Positions 12,667 to 21,811 of a DNA stretch of 64,000 nucleotides are shown here, piece after piece (within the stretch, counting starts at the first letter, position 1; each line of letters begins with the position of its first letter). The translations under genes and the position numbers were made by a program. Below the pieces are notes generated by a model that ran no database searches, had not been told where the DNA came from, and worked only from the letters and a program-made list of their open reading frames with translations. Origin of the DNA: Diphasiastrum complanatum (Eukaryota; Streptophyta; Lycopodiopsida; Lycopodiales; Lycopodiaceae); NCBI GenBank assembly GCA_029204225.1, contig CM055113.1, forward strand, positions 17,708,445 to 17,772,444, written 5' to 3'.

Positions 12667-14439
12667 ATGTTCAAATCTAGTCTCTTGAAAGTCACAAGTT
12701 ACATTTTTAGAATCATATCACAGGTTTTTATTCACATGGCATCAATAGGTGGCATCCTATTGAAGGAAAGAAAGGATCCTAAGTCCAACCTTTGTGGCAA
12801 GGGAGGATATATTTCCTCAAGATGCTACAAAAAGAAGACCAATCCATCCAAGGAGAACCAAAGCAAGGGGGCCGAGGTGAAGGATGGAGCTTCAAGTTCA
12901 AAATGCAAATACAAGAAGGACAAGTCCAAGGAAAGGTGTTTCCTTTGTGGAAAGGTGAATGAGGTTTGGAGTCTCACAAGGACTTGCAAGATTTGTCTTC
13001 AAGAGTCCATCACAACACATGTTGAATCTTTTGAAATTTTTCATTTGGAAGTGCATTGTTTGGTTCAAGATGCAAAGATAGATGTCACTTTCATAAAAGT
13101 AACTTGGATTTATTTTATGTCCTTGGAAAGTATTTTGCTTGGAACTTTGGACAAGTTCAAACTTATTGTTATTATCCAAGAGAAATCAATCAAGAATAAG
13201 GAGCAATCACAAAATGAAAATAGTTTCATTTATGCTCTTATGTCAACTTATGAAGAACCATTTTGCTTTGAAGAGATTTTTGTATCTCAAAGGTGGATTA
13301 AGGCAATACTAGTTGAGTGTGATGCCTTAAAAGATAGCAAAATATGTTTTCCTTGTAAGCTTACATTAGTTATGAAGTCAAGGAAATGGAAATATCTTCA
13401 TAATGTAGGATCTTTTGGTTTCAATAAGATCATGAATGATGTGTTCATTCATAAAGATGAAAATTGTAAGTTTTCAATCTTAAAGGCAAGTTGTAAACTT
13501 CTTATGAGAATAAGTGAAGCATCCAAAGTGGACACTTATATCCATAAGCAAGTAGTTAGCCTTATTGAGATGGAAATGCCTTTTGATTTCAATATTAGAA
13601 AAATCATGCCAAGTTGCGGTGATTTTTGGACTTATGTTTCTAGCATAAGTAATTCTGATAATCATAGGAAGTGCATATTGTGTGGTCATAGTTGTTGTGA
13701 TCATTATGAGACATGGAGGTCTCAGGTTTCCATCAAGAAGGAGCACCATGAAGAGGATCTTAAAGAATCATCTCAAGGTTCAAGTGTGCCAAGGATTGAG
13801 GAGGAGAGATATTCTCAAGTTGTGATGCCAAAAAGAAACTCAAGAAATATGGTTGATTCCATGTGGCTCACATTTCAAGGGAAAGAGGAGCATATCTCAT
13901 GTGGTATACATCTCATACTTACTTCTCTTATGTCATTTGATAAATCAATTTGCTTTAGTGAGATCATTGCGTCTCCAAATTGGAGTAAAGCCATACTAGT
14001 TGAGTATGAAGTCTCTCTTGAGAACATAGATGATGTTATTAAAAGGTTGAAATTGATTTTAAATCAATTAGAAAGCAAATGGTTATTTCATCAGATGTAT
14101 GCTCTTGAGTCATGTAAGAGCAAAAGTGATTTGTTCACTCATAGTTTGAAAATTTGTATTGAGGCAAATTGTAAACTCTTTATGAGAGGAAGTGAATCAT
14201 CTTCTAAAGACACTTATCTCCATAATGAAGTATTTAGTCTCATTGGATCTAAGATTAGCATGGCAAACAAGCATGAAGATATGATGCAAACACTTTGTTA
14301 TTATAGCATGCATAGTCTTGCCAATTTGGATAAGTCTAATTCTCTAGATCATGGTAACATTATGTTAGATCTTTGTGATCCTCATAAGTCAAGAAAAAAT
14401 CTTTATTTTCTCATGGAGGAGCATGCACATGAAGAATGA
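12667..14439 (+). CDS. Unrecognised 590-residue protein of LE1 with an internally duplicated domain
   Basis: This is a single uninterrupted ORF inside LE1. Residues about 43-57 (CGKGGYISSRCYKKK) and 91-97 (CFLCGK) resemble gag zinc-knuckle debris of the neighbouring Copia families. Two similar blocks follow at about residues 186-301 and 410-527. Each has (A/T)SLMS or ALMS, then a W-KAIL-VE segment reminiscent of the Copia linker before RT (compare WIKAMEAEYEAL at about 36.6 kb), then ANCKL/ASCKL, MR-SE and DTY-H motifs ending in SLI. Between the blocks lies a Cys/His cluster (CILCGHSCCDHYETW, residues 336-350). No catalytic motif, signal peptide or membrane segment is evident. The start is the first Met of the frame; a start at the Met at residue 24 is also possible. 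A Cys/His cluster and 3' end like this recur near 63.3-63.6 kb. I do not know its function. Confidence 0.65.
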   Translation: MFKSSLLKVTSYIFRIISQVFIHMASIGGILLKERKDPKSNLCGKGGYISSRCYKKKTNPSKENQSKGAEVKDGASSSKCKYKKDKSKERCFLCGKVNEVWSLTRTCKICLQESITTHVESFEIFHLEVHCLVQDAKIDVTFIKVTWIYFMSLESILLGTLDKFKLIVIIQEKSIKNKEQSQNENSFIYALMSTYEEPFCFEEIFVSQRWIKAILVECDALKDSKICFPCKLTLVMKSRKWKYLHNVGSFGFNKIMNDVFIHKDENCKFSILKASCKLLMRISEASKVDTYIHKQVVSLIEMEMPFDFNIRKIMPSCGDFWTYVSSISNSDNHRKCILCGHSCCDHYETWRSQVSIKKEHHEEDLKESSQGSSVPRIEEERYSQVVMPKRNSRNMVDSMWLTFQGKEEHISCGIHLILTSLMSFDKSICFSEIIASPNWSKAILVEYEVSLENIDDVIKRLKLILNQLESKWLFHQMYALESCKSKSDLFTHSLKICIEANCKLFMRGSESSSKDTYLHNEVFSLIGSKISMANKHEDMMQTLCYYSMHSLANLDKSNSLDHGNIMLDLCDPHKSRKNLYFLMEEHAHEE

Positions 14440-14687
14440 GCAAGCCTCAAAGTCAAGCATCTACACGAAATTTGGAAGGAATCAATTTTGAAGATGCTAG
14501 GATGGTGCAAAGCTCTCAAGTTCATCAAAGATGTCAACATCAAAGAAGCACTATCATGGATATGGTGATTTCAGATCAACATCAAGATCATTGGCTGATC
14601 TTCACACCTTTTGAACCAAAAAAGACCAATTCATCCCATGTTCAAGATCATCATGTTTTCCATCAAGCTAGATTTACCAAGCTAGAT

Positions 14688-14697
14688 TTTTGAGGAG
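14688..14697 (+). promoter_or_regulatory. LE1 polypurine tract
   Basis: TTTTGAGGAG lies directly before the 3' LTR. The same TTTGAGGAG|TGTGAAAA junction is present at 63,658 (LE2) and at 35,948 (family K piece). Confidence 0.85.
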
Positions 14698-15528
14698 TGT
14701 GAAAAATGCAAAAATAAGCTTGGTAGAGGCCAAAAATCTTGTATATAGATAAACACACATGTGTGGATCCTGTTCCCATGTGTGAAAATAGTGTACTTGT
14801 CATGTACCATAATCATATAGGTTGTACATATGATTTAATTTAAGTTCTAGTGGCTAAAAAGGCCAAAAACTAGTTTTCTAGACATATGACACATGGCATT
14901 AGTCTATTGCTTGCATGAGCCACATCCTTTGGTTAGGTGTCACATCACATGTGTAGAGGACAGCTCACATGTGTGGAATAAGCTGAAGTAGACGAATTTT
15001 GACTTCTAGAAGATTTTCAAGTAGATCTCCATATAGAAGGAAAATGGGCCAAAAGTGCTCAAAATAGAAGGTTTTGTCCAAGTGTCAGATTTGCATGATG
15101 AATCATCATATGACAAAGCACTTTCACACATGTGGGATCAAAGGGATGATCAGTACCACGAGCTCCCACTTATTGTATATATAGAGCCACATTTGGCCAT
15201 AATCAGTGTGAGACACCAATCTTGGTTTTGGAAGCAATTTTGAGTGATTCTCTCCATTTGTCTATATTTGTTTTGATTATTTTGAGGTTCTATCAGTGTG
15301 TACTTGATTTTCAGGTTGGATTCCATACTCACACAGTGTTTCACACGTGTGAAACCAGAAAGTACACTTACCTTCAATTAATGATTGTTCTTGTTAGGAT
15401 TTTTGTCTAGAATTGATCTAGATTGACCTTAATCTGAAGTAGATTGATAGATCAAGTAATCTGACAACCAATCCCTCTTGAGAATCAGATTAGGATCCAC
15501 TCTTGGTCCTTTTTGTAGCTTTTGCACA
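14698..15528 (+). repeat. LE1 3' LTR
   Basis: This is the second copy of the 831-bp LTR, ending TTTTGCACA and followed by TTATA at 15,529-15,533. Its TATA box is at 15,176-15,183. Confidence 0.95.
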
Positions 15529-15533
15529 TTATA
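15529..15533. repeat. Target site duplication TTATA, right copy (LE1)
   Basis: Identical to 10,268-10,272. Confidence 0.9.
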
Positions 15534-15839
15534 GATTAAACTATAATAAAATTCTCAATGAGATGTTTACTTTTTCATTCGTTCACAACAATCTTTTGAT
15601 ACTTGTCCATTGTGGTTGCACCTTTGCAATAAGTTGAACTAAAATTTCTACAAATTTTATCCTTACCAAAAGTCAATAGTGATATTGAGATGCTAAGATT
15701 TTCTTAAGAAGACACAAATGACAACTCTAATTTAGAACATGTTGAATATATGAATAAATCCTTTAGTGCCTACACACGAAAACATCATTAATATATCAAA
15801 TGAATAAATATCACATAATTGTTGAGCTAATTATATACT

Positions 15840-15896
<57 letters not shown>

Positions 15897-16123
15897 GTTT
15901 TAAAACTATGTAAGTCTATGGGCCTGCTTTTTGAATTGCATGTTTTTTGAGATTTTAACATATACCATATAATATTTTTTTCATTTGATTCAAAACATTT
16001 ATGGACTATCTTGAATTAAGTTTAATTGAAGAGTAAAAAAAACATATATCTCTATTGTATTACCATTCTTTCTAAAATAAGATGAGATTTTGTACATCTT
16101 AGAATTTGAGGTCAATAATTTGT

Positions 16124-16164
<41 letters not shown>

Positions 16165-16519
16165 AATATAAATAAAAATATAAATAATAGATATATATGT
16201 AGATTATATATACATACAAACATGCATACATATTTTTTTGGTGCCTATATGGGTATCAAATGAAAGGTTTTTTTGAGAGCAATTCATTTATCTAGTTTGC
16301 AATGACTTGTGAATGGAGCTCTGAGATGGTCTCAATGGCTCAAAAGACGTCAGTCAGGGGCCCGTATGTGTCCATCAATCTCCCCACCTCTACATTTGAT
16401 ATGCGAGGGCAAATGGATATGCCAATCTCCTACCTATTTGGCCTGGTGAGCCATAGTAAGTGAGCCATGACCCTTGTAAGAGATCCAATACATACCCACC
16501 ACAATGCATGCATCTCCAT
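15534..16519. other. AT-rich spacer with two (CA)n tracts; no gene seen
   Basis: (CA)n at about 15,844-15,876 runs into (TA)n to 15,896. A second (CA)n lies at about 16,127-16,162. Nothing coding is evident. Confidence 0.7.
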
Positions 16520-17193
16520 TGTGAGAAATTGTCAAAAAATTGGCAAATCTAGCTTGATCAAAACCATGTTAATTTTACATAGGTGGGTCCCACACGTGTG
16601 GATACTTGTTGGCACATCTGAGGTGAGGTCAAAGTAATTCAGATCTCATTCATAGGGTTAGGTAGGCTTGTTTGGTCATAATTCCTAAACTATAGGGCCA
16701 AATTCCTTGAATCCTGGAGGTGGATAACCAACCTAGCCACCAACTTGGCAAAACTCTAGGGTTAGGTAAGATTGACAAATTAGGGCAAAAGTGGTCAATC
16801 ATATTTCTTATTACATGCTGGATTTCCACCTAACTTGAGGTGGGGAAGAGTTTATTGTACATACAATCCATCATTCCATTGTGAGAGATAGAATTTTTGG
16901 AGCAAATTGGCAATCTTGAGATTTCTATTGAGTTTTTGTGAATGCTTTTATATCTAAACTTGATCCACTTAATATCTGATAATAGGCTATATTGGAGTCC
17001 GTAACACACATGTTTGGGGTCAAAATTCCATGTTTGATCAATGGTTTTGATTGCTCTTGATTGTGGGATTTAATATTGCTTTTCTAGATCAAGACCTTGT
17101 GACTAGTTTTTGTAATAGATAGGTGTATCAATCAATCAATAACAAGAGACTTATGTAGGTCCATTTGTTGTCCTTTGTGCTATAATTTCAGCA
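16520..17193 (+). mobile_element. 5' LTR of an LTR element (family U)
   Basis: The stretch runs TGTGAGAAATTG...AATTTCAGCA, about 674 bp, with a CACACGTGTGG palindrome near 16,593. It is followed at once by a perfect primer site. No 3' LTR was found in the window. Confidence 0.8.
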
Positions 17194-17206
17194 TGGTATC
17201 AGAGCC
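17194..17206 (+). promoter_or_regulatory. Primer binding site of family U
   Basis: TGGTATCAGAGCC directly follows the LTR (tRNA-iMet type). Confidence 0.92.
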
Positions 17207-18060
17207 AAGTACAAGAGGATAATCATTGGTCAAAGGACAATCCATTTTCAGGAAGTTGTTGCTAGAAACTAGTCTTGAGAGGGTGAGTTCAAATCAAGTC
17301 TTAGGTTGAACATTTGGGATCCAAACTTGGTGAGGGTCAATAGTTGTACTTACCACATGTGTGGGCACCCCTATACTAGCATTAATGTTCAATATTCACA
17401 AGATCCAAACAATTTGAGTTTACACCATCTTGATGAGTTTGTTGGTGCTAATCCTAGGAAAAGCATCAAAGTATCTTTCCCATCAATTAGATTTGGCTTA
17501 GTGTCATGAGATCTAATTATTGAGGCTGAGTTCAATCCCTTTAAAATTGATTTACAGGTCTTCAAAAACCATCCAGAGGAAGGAGTAAGATTTAGCCATG
17601 TTTTTGTCCAAAAATGGTGAAAATTGATAGGATTTGACAAGTCTTTGATAGAATCTCATGTAATCTTCATTTCATCTTTGTGAGAGAGTGGAAGAACCAT
17701 GTCTAGAAGTCCATTGAGAGGGCTAGAAGCCAAATTTGAGATAATCAAGACTAGTGAAACCTTTGTGAGTTTCTAGGATCAAATCAATTCCAATTTTCTT
17801 GAGCATTGTTTTGTAGAATTTTTTCTAAGAGTTCTTTTGAATCAAGATCAAGGGGATCTTGCCACTTGTGTCTTTGTGAGCATCAAGTGAGTTTCTAGTG
17901 AGGCAAATTTTGGAAAATAACTTAGGAAGGGCCGAGAAGTACATCAATAGTACAAGTCTTTAGGAAGATAGAGTCCATTAGTGGATTTCTTCTTGAACCT
18001 AGTGAGAGGTTAAATTCTACAAACTACTCAATATGAAAGGTAAGAATGGAGTCATTATTG
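17207..18060 (+). other. Leader of family U
   Basis: The sequence has only short frames and resembles the LE1 leader in style (an AAGTACAAGAG start, recurrent GAGTTTCTAG phrases). This suggests a similar non-autonomous element, but it stops being recognisable near 18,060. The link to the LE family is inference. Confidence 0.4.
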
Positions 18061-18420
18061 ATACTCCATGATCTCTTTGGAAGAGTGTGAGCCTCTTGGA
18101 CGACAAGAGTCCAGCACTCCATCCACACCAAAAATTGTGTGGCACCAAGGGTGACACATTAATATGTACGATAGATGGACAATTATTTCGAACTGAGCTT
18201 GAATACTTGGTTAGAATCAAAACAAAACTTGTTGAAATAATTGTCCCATATGTAGTAGAAACCTTCGATATCAACGCCCAAATTCGACAGTCCTCCACTG
18301 CTTCTGCTACCAACTGCTTGGGGCTATCTTTGTACTTATTGTGAAAACTGTACAGTTTTCTTTGGAAATCCACCTTCTTTGTGTGAAATTTCTAGCAGTT
18401 CGCACATGTGAGAAAAGGTG
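18061..18420. other. Unrecognised segment with opposed open frames
   Basis: The segment has higher GC than its flanks. Open frames exist on both strands (plus 18,087-18,344, minus 18,017-18,373), and I recognise neither product. It might be a captured host exon or part of the family U interior. There are no splice or domain signals I can defend. Confidence 0.25.
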
Positions 18421-19129
18421 TTAAGCATTGTGTTTGCACATAGAACAATTGTAGATTGAAAATCAAGATCTAACTCTAGATTCTATGACTAAATCACAAT
18501 CTAGCATGCTAACAATCAATAGTTAACTACTTTCACATGTGGTGGGTTTCTCCAAGATCTTGCATCTTGAACTCACTGAAGCTAACATGTGTCTTGTTTT
18601 GACTTTTGGGTTTCGGCTTCAGCTGTAGCCAGTAGAACTGTAGGTGTAAAAATGTGCGTTGTTTGGTTGATTGTCGCATTTTTCGAGTAGTGCAAAAAGT
18701 GCAACACTAAGCAAAACTATGCATATTAAAACATTCTACTATTGCGAGGCAACATGCAAAAATGCCGAAAAATCTGAAGAGAGAGAATGCAAAAAATATG
18801 ATCAGTTCTAATTAGCGTTGTCTTTGTTTTTTCGTGCCCATAAACTTGTAACTAGCTTCTAGTTGTGAAAGCAATATGATTCATTGATCAGAGCTATAGT
18901 AGACACGTGAACAATACTATCATTCATGCATATACAACAGGAAAAATGATCTATTTCTCATAGTTTTTTTTTTGGAGGAGAGTTTACAATCTGTCGCATA
19001 TCAGCGTGCGAGACTTGTTGCTATTCTATTCTATGCTAGACGTTTTTCCTCCTCTCCCATTCTCTGCTCGTTGGTAGAATTATATTTTGTCATACATTTT
19101 CTTCTAAGTTGGTCTTATAACTAAAAGGC
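18421..19129. other. No gene seen
   Basis: AT-rich sequence with a GCACATGTGAGAAAA motif (about 18,403) and TTCACATGTGG (about 18,533), which hints at degraded LTR material. No coding signal is present. Confidence 0.5.
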
Positions 19130-19800
19130 TGCGCTTAAGCACCGAATAGTTGTAGTTGATGGGTAGAGATGCATCAAGTCTTAAAAACTTTGCACATTCA
19201 CAAAGACTCCTATTTTTCCTCTTGGCCACCCCATTTTGTTGGGGGGTCTAAGGAAAAGTGAGCTCTCTCTTAATGCCATTTATCTCACAAAAGTCTCTCA
19301 TTTTGTTGGAGATATACTCTCCTCCATTATCACATCTTAGAACTTCAATGCAAGAACTAAGTTGCTTTTCCACTAGAGACTTAAACTTTACAAAAGCTTC
19401 ATATACAAGCCTTTTCTTAGGCAATAATTCAATCCAAGTTATCTAGTACAATCATCTATAAAAGTCACATACATTAAAGCACCTCCATTACTTTCATGAG
19501 AAAAAGCATGTAATCCGAATGGATTAGATCTAAAGGTGAGGTAGATCTTGTTAAAGATCTCTTGTAGGAAGTCTTGTGTGACTTTGCAAGGCCACATGTT
19601 TCACACACTTTGCCACACTTCTTGAAAGCTTTTGGTAGGCCAAGAGCTAACTCCTTTGATGCCATGGATTCCATTGATTGAGGATTAGGATGGCCCAATC
19701 TTTTGTGCCAAAGCTGCACTTGAGTCAACTCCTCCCTAACCATATAAAACTTTCAATAGCCAACTTAAAGAGCCTTCCTTGCTTAATGCCACTAGCTATG
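19130..19800 (-). mobile_element. Copia piece: pre-integrase and integrase region
   Basis: The minus strand shows the pre-integrase zinc-finger context (LWHKRLGHPN, then CETCGLAKSHK), and further downstream integrase-type segments around RCDNGGEY and LCECAKFLRL. This is the Copia integrase neighbourhood. It is a broken fragment without LTRs of its own. Confidence 0.8.
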
Positions 19801-19849
19801 CACTTATGTTACATAGCTGTGTAACTGGACCCCTAATAGTCCATTTAGT

Positions 19850-20594
19850 GTTGGGGGCCAAATGGCAAGATACCCTTAGAATTAAGGGTATGTGCCCTTG
19901 GATAAGGGCAGGCAAGTGACTATACCTTAGTTGGAGGTATGGAGTCACGTGACTCTTGGATAAGGGGTACCCTTAGTATTAACGACAGGTGCCTTAGATT
20001 AAGGTACTAGTGTCCTTGGTTAAGAGCAGGTAGGTGTCTATGCCCTGGATGGAGGTATGGAATCTAGTGAGGTGTTAGAAAGTCATTGGATGACTATTTT
20101 TCTAAACCTTGGGGCTCAACCTTGAACCATATCACTTTATTGGTCTAGGACCAAAGTATACTTGCACAACTTGGGCAATGGGACCTAGTAGGAAGGCGCC
20201 CTTCTAAAATGCCCATTGAGCTCCCAACTCCCACAAGAAAGGCATTCAAAGAGTCATAGGTTATGGAAGGAGTCTCTTGACATTCCATAAGCCTATAGAG
20301 GCTCTTCGAGATTCTTTAGCTCCCCTAGGCTTCTCTCTCTCTCATTGGATGAGCATGGAACTCCATAGTGCATTGGAGGGGCCCATGGGCCATCTATATG
20401 AGGGTAGTAGGGCGCCCATTGAGAGGGGGAGATCTCTCTTGTTTGCTTTGCTTATGCTCTAGTGTTGCTACTAGTGTGTAGAGTGCTTTCTTGTGATAGT
20501 ATGCTTGAGGTTTGGATCTTGCTTATGGTATGGGACATAAGTAGAGTTTGGATCTTGAGTATGCTATGGAGTGTTGTGGTATGCTTGTGATTTG
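19850..20594. repeat. LTR-like stretch with tandem small hairpins
   Basis: The stretch starts TGTTGGGGGCC after the Copia piece. Between about 19,865 and 20,075 a unit of about 100 bp occurs twice, each with short fold-backs such as ACCCTTA-gaat-TAAGGGT and TGCCCTT-ggat-AAGGGCA. It may be a solo LTR that separates two Copia fragments. No coding content is recognised. Confidence 0.4.
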
Positions 20595-21244
20595 TGTGAA
20601 AGATTTTAGATCCTTAAGATCCAATCTACTTGAATGATCTTTGGTTAGAAAGAGAAATACACTACCAATTTCACCAATGTAGAAAAATCAGCATCTACAC
20701 ACAATTTGAGATGCAAACACTAATAGAACTTGATCAAACTTGAATGAAATGATTATGTACTGTTGCTATCCATACAAAACCAGCAAGCTACTTTATTTCA
20801 CATTTGTGGATCCAAAAATAGCAAATATAGATCATTCTACACATAGAATTGCAAGCAATCACCAAGATAGTGCACCAATGGATAGTAGAACCCAAGAGAA
20901 CCATGTATAAGCATGAAATGAGATAGAGAAGAGAGAAGATGACTCTCTCCACGCGTTACATCCTTTTATAACAGGTCCAAACCCTATTTGGACACTTGGC
21001 TTTCCCACCAAAATGCTAACCCTACTAATTTTGGGTCTAGATTCAATGTACCCAACTTATTCAAATTGAATCTACTCAAACTCGCATTCTATCTTTCCCA
21101 CACTTTCAAAAAGTGTTTATTCAAATGAAATCTAGACTAATGAACTTTGAAAAGTCAACCTCTAATTCTAAAACAAGTTTTGGCATCAATATGCCAAATA
21201 TGGAAATATTGCAAAATGTGATGAAACTAGTTGAATCTTTCACA
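20595..21244 (-). repeat. 3' LTR of family F copy 1
   Basis: On the minus strand the LTR runs TGTGAAAGATT...AATCTTTCACA, about 650 bp with matching inverted ends. It carries a minus-strand TATAAAA near 20,965 and a CACATTTGTGGATCC element. The counterpart is at 33,241-33,868. Confidence 0.85.
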
Positions 21245-21275
21245 CTCCCTCTTCAACTAGTTTTAGCATAGACTT

Positions 21276-21760
21276 TTATAATACTCCAAGTGAAGTCCTA
21301 TGCTTCATGAACAAGTCTTTTCCCAATGCTTTGGTGAAGATATCAGCTACACATTCCCTTGAAGACACATGTTGAAGCTCCACCTCCTTTGCAATGACTT
21401 GCTCCCTCACAAAATGATATTGTATCTCAATATGCTTGCTCCTAGCATGAAAGATAGGATTGGATGCCATTCTTTGGGCTGATTGATTGTCACAAAAGAT
21501 GATTGGGCTCTCTGAAAAATCCAGCAAGTGAAGATCCTTGATCATCCTTTTGATCCATACCATCTCCTTTGTGCAATGTGTAAGAGCTTTGTACTCAGCC
21601 TCACTAGATGACAATGAGATAGTGGCTTGTTTCTTTGACATCCATGATATAGCTCCATCACCTATGAAAATACAATAAGAACTAATGGATTTCCTATCCA
21701 TTACATCTCCAGCATAGTCTGAATCTGAAAATCCAAAAAGATTAGGTGATTATCCCTCAT
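21276..21760 (-). mobile_element. RNase H region of family F copy 1
   Basis: Copia RNase H landmarks are readable on the minus strand: WMSKKQATISLSSSEAEY, FCDNQSA, HARSKHIEI and VADIFTKAL. The region lies between the LTR and the unrecognised segment. Confidence 0.85.
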
Positions 21761-21811
21761 ACAATATGCCAAATTCTCGAGTTCCAATGATGTACCTCAA
21801 AACTCGCTTTC

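Larger units (their letters stand above)
10273..15528 (+). mobile_element. Complete non-autonomous LTR retrotransposon LE1
   Basis: The element is bounded by two 831-bp LTRs and a 5-bp TTATA target duplication. It has a primer site after the 5' LTR (11,104), a GAGGAG purine tract before the 3' LTR, a leader of about 1.55 kb, and one long ORF (12,667-14,439). No protease, integrase, RT or RNase H motif was recognised, so it would have to borrow the machinery of another element. By eye the LTRs differ at about 26 of 831 positions, close to 3 percent, which makes it one of the younger insertions here; an age in years depends on an unknown substitution rate. It looks structurally whole. A related 3' part occurs at 63.1-64.0 kb. 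Confidence 0.92.

Noticed and set aside
12667-14439. Host gene in an ordinary locus
   Set aside because: The frame lies exactly between the primer site and purine tract of an element with matching LTRs and a target duplication, so it belongs to the element.
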